From: Bryum argenteum | Taxonomy: Eukaryota > Streptophyta > Bryopsida > Bryales > Bryaceae | Length of the DNA stretch: 64,000 bases | Direction: 5' to 3' | NCBI GenBank assembly: GCA_037043015.1 | Contig: CM073325.1 | Location: forward strand, 14,797,001 to 14,861,000 | Part shown: one piece after another, positions 36,700 to 48,322 of the stretch | How the letters are laid out: every line of letters starts with the position of its first letter | Position numbering within the stretch: position 1 is the stretch's first letter | Translations under genes and position numbers: made by a program | The notes under the pieces: model-generated | The model's database searches: none | What the model was told of the DNA's origin: nothing | Seen by the model: the letters and a program-made list of their open reading frames with translations, nothing else

Positions 36700-37134
36700 T
36701 ACGATGCACGTGATACCGCCACTCCATATTTTACCTAGAGTTTTAGTTTACATAGGCTCACTTTTGCTGTTTTGGCACACAGACCACTCCTGCAATCGAA
36801 GAATTTCAACGGAACCGTCAACCATTGTGCATAAAGCGAAGCTGTGAAGACTCTGGGCCGGAGCTAGACGACACCGTACCCTCTCCTGTCCAATACATTG
36901 AAGCTTCTTGAAAGGAACTGCAAGTGTGCAGATCAGAATTTTTAACATTAAGTTATTGTATAACGAGTTTGCATGGCGAGAATCTTATACCTCAAGTACC
37001 ATGGACGAAGAAGAGTGTCATTGAATTTGACCATCCAAGGGAAACCTCACAGACAGTTGCATGCCCTGATGAAACGGTGTCGATTTATTATCAGTCCAAG
37101 CACGCGCGTGTTGGCCCATCGGCAATGTTTCCAC

Positions 37135-37143
37135 TATATAAAG
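37135..37143 (+). promoter_or_regulatory. TATA box of the C4H gene
   Basis: The sequence TATATAAAG lies about 170 bases before the C4H start codon, which places a transcription start near 37165-37175 and gives a 5' UTR of normal length. Confidence 0.65.
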
Positions 37144-37314
37144 CTAGAGTTTCTCCCAACTCGAGCACTCCATTTCACAACTCTCAAACAATCGTAACGC
37201 ATGCATTGTCAGAGCAAAGGTAGCTATTATTTGAATCTTGTATTTCCAGAGTGCTGGTGATAGACATCACGTTGCAGTCTCGGAAGTGGGACTGAAAAGG
37301 AAAACGGGTGGAAG

Positions 37315-39331
37315 ATGGAGGCCTTGATAGCTAGTCTCAGCAATTTCAAGATGCAGGGGCTCACCTTCGAGAGTATATTGCAGGGGCTTTGTGTGGCTGT
37401 CTTCGTGGGACTAATCATCGTGAAGCTACGCGGACCGAAGCTGAAGCTCCCTCCTGGCCCTGTTGCCCTGCCCATCGTCGGGAATTGGCTTCAGGTCTAT
37501 TCGGCTCTACTTCTCATTTTCGACATACTAATGCCATTATAGCTCTCGATAGGGAAAGATAAAGAAGGAATTAATTGGCTGCCAATCGGAAAAATACAGC
37601 GGCTACGTTCATATAATTTGTTTTGTACGTGTTGAGTCTTGATCAGACTAGAATTTTCTCTTACGTCTAGTCGATCATTGAGGTTTACTTGGTGTAATGA
37701 CTGATCAAAAATGAAATAGTGACTTGGATATGATCTTGGTTTCTTGTGGTGTTACTAGGTCGGAAATGATTTGAATCACAGGAACTTGGCCGAGATGGCG
37801 AAGAAATACGGCGACGTGTTCAACCTCAAGATGGGACAACGTAACTACGTGGTGGTGTCGTCTCCCGAAATCGCCAGGGAGGTCCTTCACACACAAGGCG
37901 TGGAGTTCGGGTCTCGAACGCGCAACGTCGTCTTCGATATCTTCACGGGCAATGGTCAAGACATGGCATTCAGCGTGTACGGGGAGCATTGGCGCAGGAT
38001 GAGACGTATCATGACGGTTCCATTCTTCACCAACAAAGTGGTCCAGCAGTCACGCAGCGCATGGGAAGAAGAAGCTCTCAGCGTAATTCAAGACATCCAG
38101 GCCAACCCCGCGGCCGCCACGACCGGCATCAAGATCCGGACGCGCCTGCAGCTTATGATGTACAACATCATGTACCGCCTCATGTTCGACTCGCGCTTCG
38201 AGAGCGAGTCAGATCCGTTGTACCTCAAACTCAGGGCGCTCAACAACGAGCGATCCCGGCTAGCCCAGAGCTTCGACTACAACTACGGCGACTTCATTCC
38301 AATCTTTCGCCCCTTCCTGCGCGGTTACTTGAAACTATGCCAGGACATCAAGGACCGGCGCATGGCACTCTTTAAGGACAACTTCTTGGACAAGCGCCAG
38401 CAACTGCTCGCTACGGAAGGGCCCAGGCGCGAGGGCGCGAAGGCCGCCATCGACTACGTCATGGTAATCAATCTCATTGAAATTTCAAACACCTGACATC
38501 ACTTCATCAAGTAATCATCACAATCGAAAGAACCAAGATAAAAGAATTTCTCTGAACCTTCAACGATTCTTCCAAAGAACATCGAGTAAGATTCAACAAA
38601 AATTCCGAGTTTTGCTTTTCCACATGACTTTATCTAATTTCTGGATGATTTTTCCGCAGGACTCGGAGAAGAAAGGAGAGATCAACAAAGACAACGTACT
38701 CTACATCGTGGAGAACATCAACGTGGCAGCAATAGAAACAACATTATGGTCACTGGAGTGGGGAGTGGCGGAGCTCGTGAACAATCCAGAGATGCAGACA
38801 AAAATCCGTAATGAGCTAACATCGACGCTCGGCGCCGGAAATCTCATAACAGAGCCAGATACGTACAACAACAAGCTTCCCTACCTGACAGCGTTCGTGA
38901 AGGAGGTGATGCGGTTGCACATGGCCATCCCGCTGCTGGTCCCGCACATGAACCTGCAGCAGGCGAAGCTGATGGGGTACGACATCCCAGCTGAGAGCAA
39001 GATCCTGGTGAACGCATGGTGGATTGCGAATAACCCGAAGGACTGGACGCAGCCGGAGAAGTTCATGCCGGAGCGCTTCCTGGACGGCAAGATTGAAGCT
39101 ACGGGGAATGATTTCCGGTTCCTTCCGTTTGGTGCTGGACGGCGCGCGTGCCCTGGTATCATCATCGCCATGCCCCTCCTCGCCATTGTTTTCGGTCGTC
39201 TTGTTCAAACGTGTGATTTGCTTCTCCCGCCCGGAGTGGAGAAGTTGGATTTGAATGAGAAGGGCGGGCAATTTAGTCTTCATATTGCCACCCAATCCAC
39301 TGTCGTTGTTAGACCCCGCCCTGTGGAGTAA
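37315..39331 (+). CDS. CYP73A: trans-cinnamate 4-hydroxylase (CYP73)
   Basis: Three exons, 37315-37494, 37759-38463 and 38660-39331, encode 518 residues. This P450 hydroxylates cinnamate to p-coumarate at the ER, the second step of the phenylpropanoid pathway, with electrons from cytochrome P450 reductase. An N-terminal membrane anchor ('[15 protein letters not shown]') leads into the hinge '[16 protein letters not shown]'. Family-specific features: '[10 protein letters not shown]', '[18 protein letters not shown]', '[10 protein letters not shown]', and the unusual I-helix '[15 protein letters not shown]', which replaces the common AGTDTS motif in CYP73. The ExxR is in 'KEVMRLH', 'FMPERFL' follows, and the heme loop is '[11 protein letters not shown]'. 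Its length is slightly above the usual 505. Exons 2 and 3 are much more GC-rich than the flanking DNA. The phenolic product fits peroxidase substrates, but the two genes are 20 kb apart and need not be linked functionally. Confidence 0.95.
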
Positions 39332-40943
39332 ATTCCTTGTACTCCTATTTTGTGACTATAGCTCGTGTGTACAACTATTATGTTCAGTATATTTACATGC
39401 AGTTCATATATAATCATATTGGTAGTTTATATAGTTTGAGAGAAGCGCTGATTACAAAGGTTTTCAAGTGACGAGAGTCTCCCTCACAACCTTGTTCTAC
39501 GCATGCGTATTAGTTTTATTTTTTTGATAAAGTGATTTGTGTCTTCTATTCATTTAATATTATCTGATTGCTTGTACTTTTCCTTTGTCAATTTCCTTCT
39601 ATCAAATTGGAAATCAAATATTCTTTCTTGTACTTGAAAGGAGATTCAAAAATCTCTCGTTTGAATAAGTGGTGATGTTGTGAAATGCAAAACTCTCTTG
39701 AAAAGGTTAAAAGTAACTGCGCCTTTGCCTTTACTTAATCTAGGGTGTTCCTCTAAAGGAATGGAAATTTCTATCTTCCAAAGTGTTTGAGAGCTTGATC
39801 CTTTCTTATTGATACGATTGAGGTGACGGTTGAAGAATCTCTAATGATGGATTGTTAATTTCAAAATAGGTGTAATGAAAGGCTACTACGGATAAATCAT
39901 GAGCTATATCACACCACAAATGGTTAATACAAAAACTATAAGATCAACATCAAGCAGAGCAATTTTGTGAGCTTTACAATCATGTGGTCCAAATGTCCTT
40001 GGCACATATAATGGTATCAATTTTGCATTTAAGCCATGAGGTTAATTTAAATAGATATGTCTATTTGAATGCAATTACAAATTTACATTCAACTATAAAT
40101 CATAAATTTCAAATATCATTAGGAAAGTAAGTTAGTGATCTCCAAGAAGGGTTTCACTATGATCCAGCATGGCCAATAAAGCATTGTAGGGCAACCCTAA
40201 TTTTTTTGCAATTCCGGATTTTTTGAGTACCAATATGCTTTTTCTAAAATTGAAATTCATAGATCTCTCAACACCTAAAAATAGGACTAAATTTTTAGCC
40301 AAATTAGCCATGCAGGTACAATATTGGTATTACTACAATACCGTCCACCAATATTTCCACCAAGCTTGGTGGAGTGAGACATTCTTGATGGAAATATTGT
40401 TAAAGAGCTTAATTGAAATACCACATCTTCTTACTAGTGCTTCAATTGTTAAAACATGTTAGGGCTTCTCACAACCTATTCGTGACTAACATATGGCATG
40501 ATTTTGAGTTAGTCACCGGTACATGTGCTACATGTACCGTAATGATATAATCATGTGGAAATTTTGACTAACTAAGATAGGAGGCTCAACATTCACACAC
40601 GCTAAGACTGCTCACTATAGGCACTTAGGCAAGAATACATCATAGTTTCTAAATTTGAATTTCAAAATACTCATAATGTACACTTTAGATAGATAGATTG
40701 AATGGTTTCAATTACACCAATTAGCTAGATAGTGAGGTTAATTTTGGGCACAAGATCAAAGACTTAGAAGCCCAACAAATTTAGTTTTGGATTCCATTGT
40801 AGCTAATTCAAGAGTAAGTCACCACTGATTCCATAAGTCCAATCTCCTACACACTTTACACCTTTTCAATAGTCATTCCCATGTCCACTCCCAAGTAAGC
40901 TTGTCATTCTAAAATTTGTGCGGTCATTGAAAGTTGTTAAATC
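39332..40943. other. AT-rich intergenic DNA downstream of C4H
   Basis: No gene, RNA or long repeat is recognised. The C4H 3' UTR lies at its left edge. Confidence 0.45.
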
Positions 40944-41124
40944 GTGGAAGTAATTCTTCGATGCAATCAGTTACTTTTGCAACAATTGTTGTACATACAT
41001 GGTAACATGCCCATGTTCAAGAGTTCTCCACTTTTGCTCTCATGTTCCTCTGTACTCACAATCATGAATGGAGTTCTCTATAAAAATCTGATTCTACATA
41101 AAAATCCACTGCACGCGGCTTCGG

Positions 41125-41445
41125 GAAGCCGATGAGAGATTCATCTGGATCTTTACTACATGCCATCACTGCGACGTGCATGACAAGTGCAAAGCAAATA
41201 ATGTCGAGGAAGATCCATCACCTCAATTATTTAGGCTCAAATCGAATGCTCAAATCGAAGGCTTCAAATCTCTTAATGATATAATTCGAAGCAAACCTCT
41301 GTTTCGATCTTTGAGGGGACTACTCGAACAACAGACGTGCCTTTCTCTCATTCCGAATATCACATCCGGAGCACTTCATCCCTATGCTAATAAGTGTCTG
41401 AGCATATTTTTCAAGACCAACAGTGCTCAGAATACTGATAGCTAG
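41125..41445 (+). other. unassigned coding-like island (about 105 codons)
   Basis: An open frame ending at 41445 is GC-richer than its surroundings and reads 'DERFIWIFTTCHHCDVHDKC' followed by a Ser/Leu-rich segment. The C-x2-C-x3-H-x2-C spacing recalls a small zinc-binding motif, but I do not recognise a family. There is no convincing splice partner. It could be an exon relic of a decayed gene. Confidence 0.25.
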
Positions 41446-44400
41446 ATGCAATATCCGAAGTCTTTAATAAGTATGGAATAGTGGAAGATATTTGGAATGT
41501 CTGTGCAGCCACAGCGATCACATTATGAAATAAGGTAGACCATGCTAAATCCGTGCATTTAAGGACTACACTACAATTGGAAAGTTAGAATATGTGGATC
41601 AATATTTTTCAATTATAAATATGAAAAAATGAAGAAGTTCCCATATTTTGTGATATTTTTTATGCACTTATAAAAATAAATAAAAAATTCAGAAGTGACA
41701 TATACCGCATTACCTAAAACCGTTCACATGCTCCATGTGCACATGAGGTACATTCTTCTACATGAAATCTAGAAGTAGTAGGCAAAAATCTAGAGTGGGT
41801 GGTTTAAGGAGATGCACGGATTTAGCATTGTCTACCTTAGTTCAACAATTTTAGGAAGAGAAAAAGCAACAACAGACAAGCAGTGGGCAAAAGGGAGTAC
41901 GGTAGTAACACAAGCATCAAGCAAATTATTCTCAACCAATCAACCATTTTATGCTCCATCCCGAATTTTGAGGAGCTATACCTAGATTTTAGAAAGATTA
42001 TTTTGGAAATTTTTTAACTTTCTAAAAGTTTGGTGAGTTAGGAACCACATTCAATTCATAGAACTTTGTTTGGATTCATAGATTGTTCACAATAAGCCTT
42101 CAATTAGAAAGAGTGCAAGGTAGAAAACCCTATTGTTTAAGAAAAGTAGAGAGGTTCCTCATAGGTTATTGGTGGCCTCTCTCCATTTTATCACAAAATA
42201 TCAATCATATCAAATTCCAACTACTAGAAATAGAAAGTGTATTTTATATTAATTTTCAAAGTTTTGGTCTTTTTTATTCATTATGAAACAAATTTATCTG
42301 ATTTAAGAAATTCAATCGTTTAGACCTAATCAAGAGTTAGAGGTTTCTATGATATCCTTGGAGTGTAACATCATAAAAGTTACAGAATCCATATTTTATC
42401 CATATTTCTACCTCTAAACGCAATCAATCCGTCAATCTAAAAGCCCTTTTCCATGTGGCCTTTAATAAGAACATACATTAACACCTAAGACCTCCACAAT
42501 TATTGGGAAATTCCTTATCTTTAAAGAAGGCCTCATCAACATGTCTTGGAAAAGTATTATAAATAATAGCCTTAAAGACGTAATGGCTCTTCAAGAGCCA
42601 CATTAACTAAGACCACTCTTAAGTGTTTAAAAGTTGAGAATTTCCTAAATTGTAGTGCTTCCTTAACAGTTGCCTACTGTTACTGAATTATGTTGTCCCA
42701 TCACAATTATTAATTAATATTTTGTTTGTCCTCCATGTTTTAGAGTTTGCAATGTGGGCATCCATGTAGAATTGGTAACTACTAACAAATGTAGGTGAGG
42801 ACACACACTCTTTTAAGGAGATAAGACCACCTTCGAAGACCACTCCTCAGGCTAAGTACACCCCCAAGGCCAAGTGGGAACATATCTCAACCCCTAAAGA
42901 CCCCAGGGGTTTGAAGAAAAACGTGAATGTGTTATAAAATGTGTTATGAATGTGTTATACAATAAGCATTCATTAACACTTATAAAATTTTGCTTCAAAG
43001 ATGATATGAACATTTTATTTCCTGAAGTAGATCAATGCGGTTAAATTTTCTAAAATAGTATATATTTGTTTTATTTTGAATTAAAGAGACTTAAAACTTG
43101 ATAATCAATATAAAATGTACTTTCGATTATTGGTATTGGAAATTGATATGATTGGATGAAATGACCTTTCATATCATCAAATAGAGAGAGGCTTCCAATA
43201 ATTTGGAAAAAACACCATTAGTTTCTCAAAATAGTAACTTTTTTAACATCAATAAAACCTTGCCTTGTTTTTTATTAAATGCTTATTGTGACCAGATATA
43301 GCTCCTTTAAATTTGTAATAAACCATAAACTCGTTCATTAGGCTTCTAGGGGTTAAAGTTGGAAATGAAAGTAGATTCAATTGAAATGCATTTTTTTCTT
43401 TTTGTTCCCAATTTAATATTACATGACCCTAAAGAACAGTATAAACTGTAAGATACTGGGTATTTAATATAAGTATAAATCATAAAAACATTATCTTCCT
43501 AATAATCCATATTTTCTTGTATGGGGTTAGTATCCATATTCTAGTCAACTTGTATAGAGTTCTACATTGATGTTATAACCAACTTGCATGCATGATTGAT
43601 AAATAAACAAAATTCTTTAATACAAGTTTAGTTTATTACGATATCAACTTCAAATAGACCTCGAGTTTGTCATTACATACATAAAATTGGTTATTTCATC
43701 TTCATTAGTTACATTCAGAGCTTCTTATTTCTTCTTTTCCATATACATGTTTTTATCAATTCATGTTACATGTCTATTTTCAATCCCATTGTACACTTAG
43801 TTTCATCATTGTCATCCCTTGATGCCCTATCTTTTTTAACGTACAACACGTCTACATAGCCAATCACACCAACCTACTATAAACTCAATATGTTCGGGAA
43901 AGGGGACAAGTTTGATTCTTGAAAGTGACTAATGTGAATAAAGTCTTTGTTCATTTATAAAAAAACTCTAGTTACAAGAGATTGGCATATTAGTATAAAA
44001 CTCAATGAGGTTGTACAATATACTAGTATAATTTGTATCTAATTCAAACATGTAATGGAAAAAAAACGCAATGATTGAAATTGAGAGGGAATTCCATTGG
44101 TTTAAAGAAGGATGTCAAGTTGGAAACATAAACACTTTGCTATATCCTATAGGATAATGGTCAAATTGAAGAGGACCAACTTTTGTTGCTTGAGACAAAG
44201 ATGTTGGCGCCAAAAATAAACATTTTGAAATATACTCCAAAGATAAGAATATATATATATACAAGTCATTACCCGTGTCCTCCGGACATGGACATCAAAA
44301 AGGTCAATTAAAAATTTAAGAAACATATAAGTAATCTAGACCTAGGTATAAAAAAAGTAGAAGTTGGAGGACGTTCAATATCGTATAAAAAAAGGGAAGT

Positions 44401-45010
44401 GCTCCACTCAAATGTATTTCCTTCACCCTCCAAGCTACATATTATACCACCAAGACATGCGTCTCGAGGTGTTCTGATTACATATATCGTATAGTGCTAT
44501 AGCTATCAAAATCTCAAGTCTAGCTGAGGACTCAAATCTAACACTACCGTGCAAGCTCAACGAAGTGCCTCTGTATAGACAACATTTCGCATGATTTGGT
44601 CCTCAGACTATTCTACAGAGTCTGCTCTAGAACAGCGGCACACAACAGCGGCTACGTACACTTCTTCGAAATTGCTTCAGGATAAGAACTCCGCTCTTAA
44701 TCACAGAACAACAAAAGCCTAAATGACGAATGTGTTGAAGATAGTGGCTGCAGACATGGGGTCTGAGTAACAGACCTCCAATCTCAATAAAGAGATTGAG
44801 CTTACCTTGGGATCAAATGCTAACTTATATGCCTCTGATGGAGGTGTCTCCAGCGTCGTCACGGTGGCATTAGAGTCGATCTCCCAGACTGCTGCAATAT
44901 GTATCTGGAGTATGTCACAAATTCAAGAGCAAAGTCACCGAAAGTAGCCATGCATCAACGGAAGCCCTTGCAAATGAACCCTAAACGAAAGTTTGAAAGT
45001 CGGGTAAGTT
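41446..45010. other. long AT-rich gene-free stretch
   Basis: I see no gene. The left four-fifths is strongly AT-rich with a short (AT)n run near 44247-44260. From about 44500 the composition rises toward that of host genes, ahead of the small-heat-shock relic, and may be remains of its promoter. Confidence 0.4.
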
Positions 45011-45187
45011 CAACTCAGCATTTTCGATCCGTTTTTATGGGATCTGTTCAAGGAGATTGGGGCGCTGTAGAATGCTGGCAAGGCCGACAAAGCCTTCGCT
45101 GAAGACATGCGGGCCGTGGCGTGCACCAAAGTGGATTGGAAGGAGACGCCAGATTCTCACGTCATCCAAGCCGATCTCCCTGGTTAA
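45011..45187 (+). pseudogene. small heat-shock protein (Hsp20) relic
   Basis: Codons in the frame of 45011 read 'SIFDPFLWDLFKEIGAL', a TAG at 45068-45070, then 'NAGKADKAFAEDMRAVACT', 'KVDWKETPDSHVIQADLPG' and a TAA at 45185-45187. 'SIFDPF' and 'DWKETP(D/E)xHV...ADLPG' are the N-terminus and the start of the alpha-crystallin domain of plant class I cytosolic sHSPs. The rest of the alpha-crystallin domain ('LKKEEVKVEVED' onward) is not found downstream. With two in-frame stops and a truncated domain this is a dead copy or fragment. Confidence 0.75.
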
Positions 45188-46999
45188 AACTACAAAGGTG
45201 ATGCAGTGTCTTACCATTCACCGAGCTCTCGTCCGAAGCCGCTACGCTTGTGCACAACAGCAGTCCATGTCTTCTGCTGCAGTAAAGCCTCTCGCCCCTT
45301 CTGATGCCGAACCTATAGGAAGAAAGAATTGCGCTGCTCGAAGCTGATGAGATGATCACATGATGAGCAGACAAATTTTGTCTTCAGAAAATCGAAGAAA
45401 CGCGGAACATGCAACAAACGTCAAGCCAATCACGCACCAAAGTTTTACTCATTCAAGCATTTACGTATCCTAGGTATCTCATCAGATGCTCACAACATTG
45501 ATTTTACATTAAGTTTACTTTTCCTCGCTTCGAACTACACCACCGTTTCGAGTCTACAAGGAAGAGCAATGCAGGACGACGCGTACTATGATCTCATATG
45601 TTCTCAAATGTTTGGTAGAGAGCAATTCAATCTTATAAGTTTCAAAATTTATCAATAATCAACCCTTATACACCCAACAAAATGGAAAATACATCAAAAA
45701 ACTTGGGCGTCAAAGGGTTAAGGTACATCTAGTAAGGTACAGGTAGAAAAGGTACTGAGATATAATCTCACTATTACAATTGTACAAAAATACATGCCAT
45801 AAATTCTTACCGTCTTGGTAGATTAGAGGATTCTACTTCAAGAGCTAGACTTCTTTTGGTATGTAACTCAATGAATTCCATCAAAAACACATATGACGAA
45901 GAAAGGCTCCTAAAAGTTTATGCTTATCATTCAGAATGTTGAGTTTCTACATTCGGCACGTGTGAACTAAGTCCTATTTATGTGTAGGCAACATTCATGC
46001 AAATTATTTCTAGAAGAAGGTTTAGAAACATACATAACATGCATAACATTGATTGCACAATATTAGATTTAGAAGAAAAATGAACAATGACTAGATAGTT
46101 GCAGAGTTTCTTTAATTTTAGGTAGAATTATCTATAAAATTTTCCGAAATCTTAAGTTTTGACAGATCCTAAAAGAAAAGTTACAAAAGACTATGAAACT
46201 TAGCCTTGTAATTTCTGAATCTTGCCTTTGTGAAAGTGGTAAAGGTCACTTGGGAATTTTGCTATGGTTTTGGGTATGAACCAATTTCCAAAAAAAGAAA
46301 AGAAAAGAAAAAAATCAATCAAAAAAATGTTGAGGATATAAAGTTTTCTTCTCCCAAACTGGACTAGAAAACTAAATTCTAATTTATAGGCTTCAAAATT
46401 AGACTTTGACTTTTATACATACACCTTGTAGTCCAACACTAAAATTCTTGAAGCTTGCTCTTATAAATTTTAAAGGCTACCCTTGTAGAACTTGTGAAAG
46501 TTTTAACTAGGGTCACTTCAAAATATGCCTAGAAACTTGGTTATGAACATATTAAAAGTTTGGGGAAAAGGCTAAGTGTCTTATGAAATGTACTTTCCCT
46601 AAGTCTTTTGAAGTTTTGTCCAAAACATAGTATGAAGACTTTAATGCTTAATCTTAAAGATTTGAAATAAATTTCTTGTCGAAGTAACTATTTATTTTGC
46701 AATGAATAAATAAAACTAAAAGTACAACCCAAAAATCCAAGAAAGCCAAGATAATTATAAGGGATTTGAACTAATTTTTTTGCCTAGGATTTTTATGAGG
46801 TGTTTCCTACACTACAAAATGTATGTGGAAAAAATTGCAAAGTCAAATTTTAATTTTTGAGTCTTGTAGTGAAAGTTTTAAAGTTTTAAAGTTCAAAACA
46901 TGTTGTTAGCTTTAGCTTTCTTTGAATTTTTAGGGTAATAATGTTCATAACTAAATCACTAGTCAAGTTTCCTAGTGCCCTAAAGTGAAACCTTTTAAA
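45188..46999. other. AT-rich spacer with diffuse internal repetition
   Basis: No gene is seen. Around 46.2-46.5 kb phrases such as 'CTTGTGAAAG...GGTCACTT' occur twice in diverged form. A segment near 46.80 kb (GGTGTTTCCTACACTACAAAATGTATGTG) resembles one at 62.86 kb, so a dispersed AT-rich repeat may be present. Confidence 0.35.
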
Positions 47000-47335
47000 A
47001 AAGACAAATTCCAATCCTTTTTGAGGCCGACTTCAATAGAGTGACCGCTCGACCTATCCTTGGATGCATGCTCGGAGGTTTTAACACCAATGGTAGGACT
47101 ACCACCTCCTCTGTGACAAGACGCTATGCTAGTTCCTACCTAGCCGCTGGTGGCTTAGAGATATCCGATGTGGTATTCCCCCAAAAGGTCTTGAGGAACC
47201 CATACTATGAGCTCCAAAAGTCCCCCACTATAGCTGGGTGGAGTACGGTGGTGACCACCACACCGATATGGAGAATAGTAACTACAACCTCCTCATTGGG
47301 GTCATGAGGCTTGATCACCAAGCCAAGGATTTCCA
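47000..47335 (-). mobile_element. SINE, minus-strand copy, diverged
   Basis: Read on the minus strand, a tRNA-like head begins near 47335: D-arm GGCTTG-GTGAT-CAAGCC, anticodon-like arm CCTCA...TGAGG, degenerate B box GTAGTTACTATTC. The body aligns with the copy at 47.8 kb (for example CCACCCAGCTATAGTGGGGG against CCACCCAACTATTGTGGGGG). The 3' hairpin region at 47011-47029 pairs partly by G-U. No TATC tail remains. Confidence 0.7.
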
Positions 47336-47339
47336 ATGC

Positions 47340-47707
47340 CCTTTGAAACCTTTACCAAGTCTACAAGGGTAGCCTTAAAAATGTACAAAAGCACGCTTCA
47401 ATGGTTTTTGTAACTTCATATATTTTATTTCTTCTTATAATTTTCAAGATTTTAGAGTTTAGAAAATAATCCATTCTAAAACTTAAAAACTTATAGAGGT
47501 ACCTTCTCAACGTTCATTTTTTCCATTAACCAAATACAATAATAATAGCCCATTTGGAGAAATAAGGCTCATTTACCTTAGAGGTTCAAAATAATAAAGT
47601 AAAATTAGAAGTCAGTTGTATATATAAAAATAAATTTCTATTAGAAAGTTAAAAGCCAGGTTTTTAAGAAAAGAAATTAAGTCCATTTCGGAAGCTGAAA
47701 ATCAAAC
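47340..47707. other. AT-rich DNA between the two SINE copies
   Basis: No gene is seen. Confidence 0.45.
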
Positions 47708-47777
47708 AGGAAACCCCCACTTTTGAGTCGCTTCATCAATTGAGGAAACCCCCACTTTTGAGTCGCTTCATCAATTG
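47708..47777. repeat. 35-bp perfect tandem duplication at the SINE insertion site
   Basis: The 35-base unit starting AGGAAACCCCCACTTTTGAG and ending CATCAATTG is present twice without a mismatch (47708-47742, 47743-47777). The unit contains the sequence that also follows the SINE on its right side. Confidence 0.95.
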
Positions 47778-47779
47778 AG

Positions 47780-48090
47780 GAGGTCGTGGGTTCTAATCCC
47801 CATGCCGGCGTGGTGCTCACCACTATAGTCCACCCAACTATTGTGGGGGGTCTTTGGACCTTGTTGTATGGGTACCTCAAAGCCCTTTGGGGGGATACTA
47901 TGTCAAGTATCTTCAAGGCATTAGTAACTAGGCTAGAACCTAGCGTAGTTATAGTGTCCACCCTCGAGAGGGGAAGTAGTATTGTTCCAATTTCCCCTTG
48001 TCCGGTGACCATCGGGATATTAGCATTACGAACGGACACTTCATTCACGCCGGCCCCTTAGAAAGGGACCGGAGTTTCTATCTATCTATC
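47780..48090 (+). mobile_element. SINE with B box, 3' hairpin and TATC tail
   Basis: The copy starts at GAGGTCGTGGGTTCTAATCC, whose GGTTCTAATCC fits the Pol III B box. Any A box is lost or lies upstream. The 3' end has CATTCACGCC, a hairpin (CCGG 48050-48053 and CCCTT 48055-48059 with AAGGG 48063-48067 and CCGG 48069-48072), GGAGTT and three CTAT units. Flanks TCGCTTCATCAATTGAG (47763-47779) and TCGCTTCATCAATGAG (48091-48106) look like a target-site duplication. Confidence 0.8.
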
Positions 48091-48161
48091 TCGCTTCATC
48101 AATGAGAAAAAGGAGCACGGAAGGATTGAAATCTAGAAACGTTATACATGTTGACAGCCCT

Positions 48162-48169
48162 AACCCTAA
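48162..48169 (+). promoter_or_regulatory. telo-box-like element before seryl-tRNA synthetase
   Basis: AACCCTAA, inside a longer CCCTAACCCTAAACC stretch, is 154 bases before the start codon. Telo boxes are typical of plant genes for the translation machinery, which fits the downstream gene. Confidence 0.45.
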
Positions 48170-48322
48170 ACCTTAAACCCCACGTCTTCCTCCCACAAGC
48201 ATTTCTCAAGCCCAGCCCAAATCACAGGGCTGTGTTGCTTCGATTGTTCCCAGCTTGGATTGTTAGAGGTTTGTTGCTTCGGTTGTTAGCTGGGAAGCTT
48301 GGATTGTTGGTAGGACAGCAAA

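Noticed and set aside
47677-48061. overlapping 123- and 91-codon frames at 47.7-48.06 kb
   Set aside because: They lie entirely in the SINE and its flanking duplication.
48159-48180. interstitial telomere repeat
   Set aside because: Only about two CCCTAA-type units, placed just before a translation gene; a telo-box explanation fits better.
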